Positions 13,901 through 26,650 of a DNA stretch of 64,000 nucleotides are shown here, piece by piece; the stretch's first letter is position 1, and the number at the start of each line of letters is the position of its first letter. The notes below the pieces were generated by a model that saw nothing but the letters and a program-made list of their open reading frames with translations, was not told where the DNA came from and ran no database searches. A program made the position numbers and the translations under genes. Where the stretch lies: assembly GCF_001039355.2 (NCBI RefSeq), contig NW_019775856.1, forward strand, positions 125,060 through 189,059, in the 5' to 3' direction. The DNA comes from Lingula anatina (Eukaryota; Brachiopoda; Lingulata; Lingulida; Lingulidae).

Positions 13901-16214
13901 ACGTCTTGACTGGAGACCAAAAAGCCAGTTTACCCGCCTCCCTCAACGTCATATCAGGTAAGAACAATATGCTCCACCCAGACAGTAAGACGGCATTGAT
14001 ACAACGTGGGTCCAGTATTGGCTTGGTTGGGGGGCCAACTTTGGCTCGGCGTCGACAAGCCAACCATCCAAGTTCGGTACCGTTGAAAAGCCAAAATGCC
14101 AGCCGCGCCAATGTCATATGAGCAGTGTATACTTCAGGCTTCAGTATTATACGGCAAGCACTCAAGGTGCCGATTATGCTTCATTTATATATTTCATTTC
14201 ATAAAATATCACTGGATTATACACTTTGCTTGTCATTTTAAATGATCCACTGTATAGGCACTATTGTAATTCAATTTGAAATTAACTTTTGAACCATTTC
14301 TACAGCAATCATCAACAGTCCTCCACAAATACAAGACACAGTATCCCAAATCAAACTACAAGAAGGTCACACCGTAGAGCTACCCTGCACAGCAACTGGA
14401 TACCCCCTGCCGCGATATTCATGGACAAAAGATGGCACTGCAGTCGTCACGGACCAAAGCAAGGTGTTCCAGAGAGGAGGGAATCTTGTGATACGAAACG
14501 TAGTCACCAGCGACTCAGGGACGTATATTTGTACGGCATCCAATACGCTCGGCTCTAAAACGGCAGCTACGCAACTTACAATATCGGGTAAGAAGTTTTT
14601 GGGTAGCCGCTCTTTATATAACAAGGCTAATTAAGTGTGGTCCCGTGCTGCCTTAACATTTAAATGCAACAGTGTTTAATGTTAACAGGCATCGTTTACT
14701 AAAGTAAACTAAAACTAAATCTGGCAAAGAACATTTAACATTTTCTTATCAGTTAATAACAAAACATCAGGATTTCTAATGCTTACCATCAATAATTCTT
14801 ACCTAAAAATCTGTTTTACCCCAAAAATATAATGATCAATAAATCAAAATAATTTCCTTGTAGCTCCATTATCAGTCAGCGTCACCCCAACACGGCAGAC
14901 CATAGACGGGGGTGACCCGGCTTCTCTTAACTGTTCTATTCATGGCTATCCTGTCTCCTCCGTCACGTGGTTTAAGGATGGCCGCCTGCTTACGGCAGAC
15001 GACCACGTGTCATTTGAAAATGGCCGCGTGCTGCGATTGGCCAGTATCCAGAGAATGGATAAGGGGATGTACCAGTGCGTGGCGTCCAATGAGGAGGACA
15101 ATGCACAGGGGTCGGCACAGCTGGACTTGGGAGGTAGGAAGGTTTTTGACGGATAAGTATATATAGGGTGTATGAGCTTTAAAATTGTTTGACGGGCAAT
15201 ATGTTAATACTCTTCATAAAAAGTTGTCAGAATGCGAAAATGAAATCAGTGGAGAGACGCTGTCCGCGTTTACTACGTGGATAAACTTTTAAAGGACTAA
15301 AGCAGGTAAACTAATTAAGTCAGTGTGCATTTTACATTTCAACAGTAACTAACTTTTTGAAATCGCTGCTGAAAAAACAGTTTATATGCTTTTATTTTTG
15401 ACATATATTTATCTTGATCTTAGCCGCCAAACCTTTGTTTCACGGAGTGTTTCAAGAGCAGTACATGCAGCAGCACACGTCAATATCTCTTAAATGCATT
15501 GCATCCGGGAACCCTATCCCAAATGTCACGTGGACACTGGATGCGGGAGAGATCCCCAAGAATGGCAGATTCCGCATGGGCTATTACGTCACACCACAAG
15601 GTGACGTCATTAGTCACGTGAACATTACTGACCTCAGAGTTGAAGATGGTGGATTATATCGTTGCTTTGCCGAAAACAAAGTCGGTAGTCTGGCCCATCA
15701 AAATCGACTCAATATTTATGGTAAGTTTGTTTTATTGTAATTACTTTTTTATATCACCATTATATATTGCCTAGAATTTGTCTCATCTTGTTTGTTAGCT
15801 GGTATTGTTAGTATTGGTTCATATCTGTTGCCCTTTTAAAAACGAGTGAAAATGTAATTTACGAGCAAGCACATGTTCTCTCTCTGACTGTGCCTAAATT
15901 CTGACATAAGGTTTGGTAAATAATAATAATGTTCTGTTTTTGTATAGAGGTGCAATAGTTGAACCCTAACTTATGCTTCACTTTTTAATTAGGAGTGCCT
16001 TACATACGTCCTATGAAGAATGTGAGCGCGGTAGCCAATGATAAACTTGTGATACCTTGTTATGCATCGGGATTTCCTCTACAGAGTATAGAGTGGTCAA
16101 AAGGTAAGGTTTTAAATCTTTAAGATTTTCAACTTGTGGCGAGTTTTCTAAATGTATTCGTTGTACATTGAAAAATTTAATTTTAGATTTTCAGATATTA
16201 ATTTGGTTTGATTA

Positions 16215-16283
<69 letters not shown>

Positions 16284-17545
16284 ACATTTGTTTGAATTTA
16301 TTCAAGTACTAGACAAAAATAAAATGAAGTTATAATAATAATAATAATAGCAATATACACTGTGCCAGCCAGGCCGAGTTCGTTGTATAGAAACCATGGT
16401 GACTTTTTCCTGTGGTGCTATTTCAGGAGGCCACACCCTGCCTATTAACCACCGCCAAGCAGTGTCCACGGCTGGAGTACTCACCGTGGAGAATGTGCAA
16501 AAGTCGTATGATGAAGGCGCCTACGTATGCACTGCTTCAAACAACAAAGGGCAGATAGCAAGCAGAAGTGTACATGTGCAAGTCATGGGTAAGTTGATGT
16601 TCTGTTCTAAATGTCGATCTTCTGTTGCTGCTACTTCACTTTTGAAAGTGTCGAAAGTTTGAAAGAAAAATATGTTTGGAATATGTTTACTGTATTAAAT
16701 TTCACATGTAAAGATGCACTTAGCGATTTTGGGTGACTGCAAATCACTTTTCATAGTAACAGATGTGACATAAAAGAAGCCAAACACTAAACTAAAATTT
16801 TCAAATACTTTTCAGAGTCACTCACAATTGACAGTGTTAACTATTATGAAAGATAAATATTAAAATAACAATTTTTAAATAAATTTCCTCATAGCAATAT
16901 ATTACTCTAGAGGTTCATTTACATTTCTAATATTTTTCAGAACCACCCAGAATCGACAGATTCAATTTCCCAAAAAGAAAGGAGGGTGACCGTGTGTCGG
17001 TGTCCTGTATGGTCAGCTCTGGAGATACCCCAATAACACTGAGCTGGCTCAAGGATGGTCAAGCCATTCCCCTTGATCTTGGTATTACTGTACAGGTAAG
17101 TTGAACCAAAAATAAATATGTAAAACTGACTGAAGACTGTAAATTAAAACAATATTCTTGTTCAAATATATACATATATTTTTTCGAGATTTAATTTGCT
17201 ATCACAATAATTTAATTTTATACACAATCACCGCTTGGTTTCCAGCATTTTTAATCAATATGTTCCAGAATGCATATGTGAGTGATAAGTTAGTTTTAGA
17301 ATTGCTTAAAAATATCAAATACCCTTATTCTTTTCGTATATATTTTCTAAATGGATTTAATCCATTATTTTTTCTAAGTGCAATCCTTATGATGACTTTA
17401 TTCATTATTCTAGAGGCTAGGTCCATACATGAGCACCTTGATGATAGGAGATGTGACCCCTCAACACAATGGAAACTACACCTGTATAGCTCAAAACAGT
17501 GCTGCCATGGTGAACTACACTGCTGAACTGCATGTAGATGGTAAC

Positions 17546-17589
<44 letters not shown>

Positions 17590-20500
17590 GTGTGCCTTTA
17601 TATACATATGTTGCATATTTACAGTAAATTTTTAAAATCACCTTTTTCCTATGCTTCTAGCAAAGAATTTCACAACATACCTCGACTTGTTTAATTTGAA
17701 TTACAAATAACTATAATTGGTATTGTTTTCAGTGCCTCCTCGCTGGGTTGTGGAGCCTTCCAATTCCTTTGTGGTCCTCAGTCAGACTGTGCTGCTTCAC
17801 TGTCAGAGCACAGGTACCCCAGAACCCACCGTCATGTGGAAGAAGGCCAAAGGTAGGTGATATAGGGTGTATTCCCAGAGCTTTTAGATCTATCTATCCC
17901 CACGGGGAGTCTCACTAGATTACTGTCAGATAATCCGGCTTAAATGTCCGTCCCGCCTACTACAAGCTGTAAGATGGTAATTAACTTTCGTGCCCGCTGG
18001 CTGACAGCTATTTAGCGTGAACCCCCAGGGAGTTAGGTCGATCTAAAGTAGATCGAACTAATCTCTGGGAATGGGGTCATATAATAGTCATGATCATTTC
18101 AATTTACTAAAGACATACTATACTCATAAGACATTTGAATAGCAAAAAAAAGAAAAAAAAATAATTAAATGAAATAAATAAATAACTCCTGGAAATTTCA
18201 GAATTGTCCTTTTTCTCGTAGGTGACATGGTGAGATTGTTTCCACTTTACTTAAAAGCATACAATCTGTATTTGACTTCGATATTTTATAGCTAACAAAC
18301 AAACAAACAAGAAAAAGGGTAAAAAGAAGATGCTGGGAATTTAAGCAATTTTTCCTTTTTATCTGTTCACACTTGAAATTTTTCTACAGGTGAAAACCCT
18401 GGCAACTACCAGGTGATGGACTTCTCTGAAACCGCGCCCAATGGCCGCCCCCACCGCCACCTCTTCCCCAACGGCACCTTGGTCATCAACCAGGCCAGAG
18501 AGGAGGATCATGGGTATTATCTCTGTCATGCCAGTAACGGAATCGGGACAGGACTTAGCAAAGTGGTATTCCTGAATGTACACAGTAAGTGAGGACTGAG
18601 AAATTTTAAATCTTGAATATGATACTGAGAATGATATGTTAAATCTGTGCATTTTGTAGTGCAACAAAGTAGGCATTCCTGATATATTACCTCTCACATT
18701 TAAATAGGTAAAGGAAATCTGCTGACCTATATTGCAAATGTAATGCCACATTTCCAGATGTATTTTCAATAATTCCTCGTCATTTTTATCAATATACTGT
18801 ATTTTCTACCTTGACATTAAAAAACTTATCTCTGTCTTAATTCCAGTACCAGCCAGGTTTGATGAGAACAAGAGGAACCGCTCTGTACTGAAGGGGGCCA
18901 GTATTAACATCAGCTGTGATGCTATTGGAGACATGCCTATGTCTCTTGGCTGGAGTTTTAATGGGGAGCAGTTGAACTGGCAGAATAATCAGAGGTGTGC
19001 TATATTGGTGGATCCATGATTTGGCTGGGAGGGGAGCAGGGGTTAAAAATATAATATAATATAATGGAAGAGGAGGGCAATTTTACTGTAATATTGAAGG
19101 CCTGGGGTTATAAAAATTGCTTGGTTTTGAGTTTTGTTTATTATGCAGTTTTTGGGGAGAGAAAAGGACTATCTCTATATCCAAAGATTGTGTTGGAAAT
19201 TAAATAATTGTAAGTAATAGAAATTGGATGGTTGTAGGGGTAAATGCTGAGCTTCTGGTCTGTTCATTGAGTTTTGCGCATTTTAATAAATGTTTTTCTT
19301 CTCTTTCATCTTTACAGGCTTGCCGTGATACTACACAACACAGATAGAGGGCGCACCACCAAGCTGACCATCAACCCTGCAGTGAGAGAAGATTCTGGTT
19401 TTTACGTCTGCATCGCCAAAAATGCCTTTGGGGATGATACGTTACTGATTGAACTTACAGTGTTAGGTAATTAGGCACCAATGACCAACTTATCTTATTC
19501 AGATGACTAAAAGAAAAGAGAAATCACAAGGTTTCTCTAAGGCAGAATATACACACCTCTTGCAGATCAGAAAAAGGTGGACTTATCTTCAGTGTAAGTC
19601 CACCTTAAACAGAAAAAAAAATGCCTATTTTTGTTTATAGAAAAACCTGTGTAAATCCGCCTTAAACAGAAAAAAATTCTTATTTTTTAAATAGAAAAAC
19701 CTGTGTAAATCCACCTTAAACAGAAAAAATATGCATATTTTAATTTTTAGAAAAACCCGAGGCTCCAGTGGATGTTGAAGTGGGGTCCAAGTGGAGCCGC
19801 TCTGTCAGTATATCCTGGAGGGCCCCTTTTAATGGCAACAGTCTTCTCTTGAACTATGTGATACAGTACAAAAATATTACAGGTAAAGGCTCAGAAATAG
19901 TATTTAAAAGTGAATTCAGTAATGTAGATGTTTTAATATGTCACTGTTTTAAAGCTAATCCTCAGGAATAATAATTTTGAATTTTGAAGCTTATTGAGAG
20001 ATTTTTTGGCCATCACATCTAGGAAAAATAATTACACAATTTTGGAGTAATATGAGTATTAGTTTTAATAAAGGAATATGTTTCAGTCATGACTGTTAAG
20101 TTTTATGTAAAATAGTATAAAGAATTGTTTGGACACTTGACATTAATTTGATAACCTAGCCATATATATTGCAAATCAATACAATGTTCATGTGAAAGAT
20201 TCTTACATGTGAAATATTCTTCCAAACTTGTATTTTCCACAGATGTGTGGTCTCCCAATACCAAGAACTTGACCACTTTACCTAATGTTACCATGGCAAC
20301 ACTCCATGGTCTTCATCCTGCCTATAACTACAGTGTCCGCATGCTTGCAGTAAACAAACTGGGAGAGGGTCTACCAAGTGACATTGTGAATTTTACAACT
20401 CGAGAGGAGGGTAAGAATTTTAAAGATGATACTTATTCTACCACGTATTGCAAATGTATCATTTCAAAATTTACTAATTATGGTATAGGTATAAACTATG

Positions 20501-22527
20501 ACTAGAAAGATGATGATGAAAATGTCTTACTGAATCGCTTTGAAGTTCTTTTTGGTGTTGATTTTAGTCTTTATTCTCAGAATTATGATATGGCATACTG
20601 CGTGACCAAAGAAAAAAGCATTGTTTCTTGAAAAGGCAAATAATATATACACGAAAAAAGGCATGGGATTCTCTTATATTACTGTGAAATTTGTTAAAGA
20701 TGAAATAGTAATGTGTCATTTTCTTCCCTTATAATGTGTAATGTACAATTCCAAATGATTCTGTTCCAGCCCCGTCAGGTCCACCCACTGACATCCAGCT
20801 GAAAGCTACAGGTTCACAGTCTCTGGAAGTTACCTGGCAGGTGAGATTACTTTGATTTTCAAAAATAATAATGGCTTTAAGATTTTCACTCATGAAATCT
20901 ATATTGTTCATCTGAAATTGTGTTCTGTTGATGTAAATTCTTTCGTTGTATATTAGGCCTTTCTAAGGTACAAAAAAGATACTTCCCTTTGTAATCAGAA
21001 TGCTGAGCATTTCACATTGCCTACTGCAATCTTTGATTAGTAATTATGTATTGCTTATCTTTTTTCAAATAAAAAATTCTGTTGTCCTTCAGTAACGATT
21101 GGTAAACTGTTATATTCTTTTTCCAGCCTCCACTCCCAGAGCACCAAAATGGCGTCATCCAGGGCTACTACGTTGGCTACAAAATCTATAACAGCAGTAC
21201 ACCTTATATCTACATCACAAGACAAAACAGTCAAGGTTTTACGCGACACTACTCCATAACCAACTTGGAGAAGTTTACCAAGTATGCGCTCCACATCCAG
21301 GCATTTAATTCTGAGGGGGCGGGGCCTAAGTCACCTGATAGTGTTGTCATGACGCTAGAGGATGGTGAGTTAATTGCGATTTGCTGCTCACTGTTTAGTG
21401 GACAGGGTCATGGAAAGTGATACTGCTGTAATGATTTTGTAAGATTGTAAGACATATATGTTTATGATAATGTGTTAAATAAAGACCATTGCTCCTATGT
21501 GCATGTTCACACTTGGTGGGCAGCAGAATTTATATAAAGCTCTTATCAATAATTTCATGTTTTCTTTAGGTATTACCTTTTAAAGGACAGAACACAATTG
21601 AAGTATAATATAATGGTCGAGAGATGTTTTTCCCCAATATTGATAACAAATTTATTTTATGTATTCACATGATTGTTCTTCTGTTCATCCCAGTGCCCAG
21701 CCGACCACCCCAGAGTGTCCAGGCCACACCCCTGAGTTCTGTCAGCATACGGGTTCTGTGGGCACCACCCCCCTTCTACACCCTCAATGGTGTACTGCTG
21801 GGGTTCAAAGTGCTGTACAAGCCTGTCACCCCTGATGAAGGTAAGGTACCCATGTTGTAGTATTTGGGTAAAATCGAGAAAACTTTGTTGTTTATGTTGC
21901 TTTGCAAGGGGGCATGCCAGACAATTAAGCTGATAGTATTGACTGTGCTTTAGCTAGAATTCCTGATGAGAAAGATCAATCCTATTAGTACGATAACTTT
22001 TATTTTGTAAACACCCTTTGCAGCATCAGTTGAGTGCCTTTTATTTGCAATTATTAAGATTCAAGATGTGTTTTTCAGGCCCGTAGCCAGCAATTTCAAA
22101 AGGGGGGTATTTTTTCTGTAAAAAGTGGACCTTTTTCTATAAAAACTTCATGTACCTAGATCAAATTTTACCCAGACTGGACCTTTTCCCAGCAAAAAGG
22201 GCGGTTTTTCGGAACCCCCCTGAACCCCCCCTGGCTACGGGCCTGTTTATTATTTCTTACTAAATCAATGCATTATAGTTGGACCCTATTATTGTGGCTA
22301 TTCTAATGTCATCTGTCAATGTCAGCCACTTAGAAGAACTACTTCCCTGTTATTTCAGATGAAAGTGATGCCCAGGTGATCACCACCAAGAACATCAATG
22401 CCGACATCCACGGCTTGGAGAAGTTCACCAACTACAGCCTCCAGGTGCTGGCCTACACTAGGATGGGGGAGGGGGTCCGCAGTGCCCCCATCTATGTCAG
22501 GACAGAACAGGATGGTATGTTATGTCA

Positions 22528-22560
<33 letters not shown>

Positions 22561-24392
22561 TGAGTGTCTTTGTGCATACTAACTAGTGTTCATAGCTGAT
22601 TAAGATCACCTTTAAAGTTGACTATTTTTTGTTTGTCAAGCCCTTTCAATTTCATACTAGTATATGGGTATATGAAGAACAGGAAGAATAAGTTGATATC
22701 ATCCATTGCTTTTTGAAAACACAATTTGGCCATTTTGATTGGGGAATTTCATAAAAAACTTTATTACTTATAACCAATGAACAACATATTCCAATAAATT
22801 AATAAAATTTTTGAATGAATTTTTTAATCAGAGCCTGGTCAGCCAGCAGACGTGAAAGCTCTTGCCATGAATGAGAGCAGCATACTCATCACATGGAAAA
22901 AGCCTCTGAGACCAAATGGAATAATACAGAAATATATCATCTACTTCAAGCACAATGATGCCACGGGAAAGGTAAGCCCTGTCAAAAATGTATATGCTCA
23001 TCTTCACTTTTATAGAAAAGCCTAAGCGTGGATACTAAATGCATGTATGACTTAGAAAAGAAGTGAATCTTTCCTGAAATACACTTTATTTTATATTATA
23101 AATGAGTTATACATTGACGTATATTTTACGTATATAGATATTACTTACCTACGTAGTTAACGCTATTCGTGACTAGGGTCAAATAAGGCAGACAAAAGAA
23201 ACCTCCAATTTTCTCTCTCTTGAGCTTCTTTGCCTATGGTGTTCCAGTCTAGCCCTGACGTCTTCACTTCTGCATTGCTGGTTCCCTTCCCCGTTCTCCT
23301 GGACCTGCATGTTTTTCTCCTTCAAAATGGTGCCCATTTTACAGCCAGTCTAAATTGAAAATAAGCTGAATAAATTATTATTATTATTACTTGTAGTCAG
23401 ACAGGTAAGAGAGGGAATGCTGACAGGTTGTACTGTATTCTTTATTCTTTTCTGAATCAACAAATGAAACTAAAAGGAAAACAAATAACAAATAAATAAA
23501 TGATAAATATCTCATGAAACAATCTCATCAAGCCAAATTTACATGTTATTATAAAATTTCCAAACACTAGCTGTTTATTAAAGGCATTTAATTCCTCATT
23601 AACAAAATAAAAGCTACATATTTATCATTCCATAAATTTGACAGCTTGTTTTTGATAACACAACCAGTTAGCTCTACTCACGACTAAACCCATTAGGAAT
23701 ATGAATATCCAACAAAGCAATTATACATTGTCATAACATAAACTTACCATTAACTCCGTACTTCTTTAATAAGTTGGCTATGTACACTTGGTCTCATTCA
23801 CTTTAAGTGTTAAAACCTAAATAAAATTAAGTGCAATAAAAATGGTGCTGTAGAATAAGTCATATTTCCCTCACATATGATATTGCTAACACTATTGTAA
23901 CACTATTGTGAGACCAAACACTTACAGTACATTTTTTTCATTTTAAACACTTATAATGTAACAATGAAGTGTGAATAACATTACTTTTAAACAATAACAT
24001 AAATGTCATATGCCTACTTTTTTGCTATCTTGTAAGCTCTCCTAAGCTAAGGTCCTGCCTGTCTCACCACTTTCAAATGTCTGCCAAAATGGAAATGAAA
24101 ATGCTAGCAGGTCACATGGACTACTTCTCACTTATGCAAATCATAAGTGGAGAGACTGAGATTGTACTAGTTGTGCTTCTAGTACTGCTGGTGCAATCAT
24201 TGCACCTACATTATTACTTTGCATTTATTTCTCCAGGAGATCCTGGACCGTGTGGAGGTCCCTCCCAGCCAGCTTAGCTACAGTGTCACTGGTCTGGTAC
24301 AGAACAGAATGTACACCTTCCAAGTCTCTGCCGCCACCATTGTAGGGGAGGGGGAGAGGACCAGGGAGGTCTCCCAGACCCCAGTGGAAAGA

Positions 24393-24454
<62 letters not shown>

Positions 24455-25022
24455 GGGGGGAGNNNNNNNNNNNNNNNNNNNNNNNNNNNNNNNNNNNNNN
24501 NNNNNNNNNNNNNNNNNNNNNNNNNNNNNNNNNNNNNNNNNNNNNNNNNNNNNNNNNNNNNNNNNNNNNNNNNNNNNNNNNNNNNNNNNNNNNNNNNNNN
24601 NNNNNNNNNNNNNNNNNNNNNNNNNNNNNNNNNNNNNNNNNNNNNNNNNNNNNNNNNNNNNNNNNNNNNNNNNNNNNNNNNNNNNNNNNNNNNNNNNNNN
24701 NNNNNNNNNNNNNNNNNNNNNNNNNNNNNNNNNNNNNNNNNNNNNNNNNNNNNNNNNNNNNNNNNNNNNNNNNNNNNNNNNNNNNNNNNNNNNNNNNNNN
24801 NNNNNNNNNNNNNNNNNNNNNNNNNNNNNNNNNNNNNNNNNNNNNNNNNNNNNNNNNNNNNNNNNNNNNNNNNNNNNNNNNNNNNNNNNNNNNNNNNNNN
24901 NNNNNNNNNNNNNNNNNNNNNNNATCAGACTGAGCTGGTGAAAATGAACAGAGATAAAACAGTAATAACACAGAAAAAATACAAAAATAAAATAGCAACA
25001 AAATTTAACACAAAGATATGCA

Positions 25023-25061
<39 letters not shown>

Positions 25062-26583
25062 ATGACAGATAGGGTAAGTGAAAGAGAGAGAGAGAGAGAG
25101 ATACCATATGATGACCATTGGAGTAGTGAGAAAGTTGTATGGCAAGCAACACTTGTATATATTACAAGGGCAATTTTTGGGAGAGAATTGTTTCTATCAC
25201 ATATATACAAGATTATTTATGTTCTAATATATAAGGGTTACAGCCTCAGAAAATTAAAACTTGTCCAGTTGAGGATTGAATGTAACTATATCATTTTTCT
25301 TCTCTGCTAGCCAAGAAAATTTTTGTAAAATCCTTTTTGATGCAGAATTTATATTTTACAATATTCTACATTTTCATGCGTGTTTCAATCTTTACAGTGG
25401 CTGCCCGTGTGGCCAGTTTTTCAGCCAGAGTTTTGACTCCTTGGAAAGAGAATGTGATGCTCCCTTGTTTGACTGTGGGCGACCCCGTACCTTCCATTCA
25501 GTGGAGGAAAAGGTTTGCAGTCTCATAATGTTTTCATCATTTTTTGTCATGTTTTTCCTTTTTACAGTGTGAATTTATTCATTATCAATTTGTATTTACT
25601 ACAGTAAATACAAAAAATACCTTGATTTATCTTTATCATTTTAAGTTTATTGTTGAAATTTTTATCAATTCCAAAACTATATTTGAAAATACACCTTTCC
25701 AATTTATTTATCACCTTAGTTCTACATGTGTGTTCTTATTCCATAACATTTTCATTTGTTATGATTGATTTGATTGGTTGATTTAATAATTCATGTGACC
25801 CACAGAGGCGTGTCTCTAACTCCTGACAACTCACATGTGAAGATCCTGGAGAACGGCACGCTGGAAATCGTGGACGTGCAGGGCGTAGACGCCGCTAACT
25901 ACACATGCCAGGCTGTGAACCAGTATGGTGCCGATGAGATCACGATATCTCTAATAGTGCAGGGTAAGTATTTTAATCAAGCTCCTTTTTTACATTTTTT
26001 AAAGTGTAAGGCCACAGTTAATTTTTTTCTACTTTGTATAATGAAAGGATAAGTTTGTAATTGTTATTCATAACATTTTTCTGAAATATCTCATTTATGA
26101 GTGAGTTTGTAGCATCATGAGGTGAGTGTGAAAATGTGCTCCTAATTCATGTAACAAAAATTTACATATATGAATAAATTATATAGAGTGTCAAATGTTA
26201 AGTCATATGGTTTTGTTTCCAATATCAGTCAATCGTGACATAAGGAGTAAGTATATTTCAGAGATTTTGATCCTTTACAAACAACACCATGATCCACTTT
26301 TCAGATCCAATCTTTACCACTGTGACAGTTTACAATAGTGATTATAGTTATATGATTTTTTAGTCAGCTCCTGGTGTGATAACCTGGGTGCGTTCACTCA
26401 GGGATATAATAAAACAGATTCTGCGAAACTTAGACTATAATCTCTTGTTGTGTTCTCTTCATATTTAACATGAAAAAGGGATGAATTGATTCTTGAACAG
26501 ACACAAAAAATGATATTTTATGGATAGTAAAAAGATCTTCAAATGCTTTGTCTTTTAGATTTAGATTTTAGATTTGGTTCCTG

Positions 26584-26650
<67 letters not shown>

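Noticed and set aside
13731-14165. 144-residue minus-strand frame across the second Ig2 exon
   Set aside because: It is the complement of a real Dscam exon plus a repeat; the plus-strand exon has splice sites, phase and Ig cysteines.
24219-25210. Long frames spanning the gap
   Set aside because: Their length comes from Ns; the only real coding sequence there is the exon 24237-24393.
25398-25830. Possible furin-type RKRR site in Ig10
   Set aside because: It appeared only when two arginines were counted at the junction; the split codon AG|A gives a single arginine (WRKRG), inside a folded domain.
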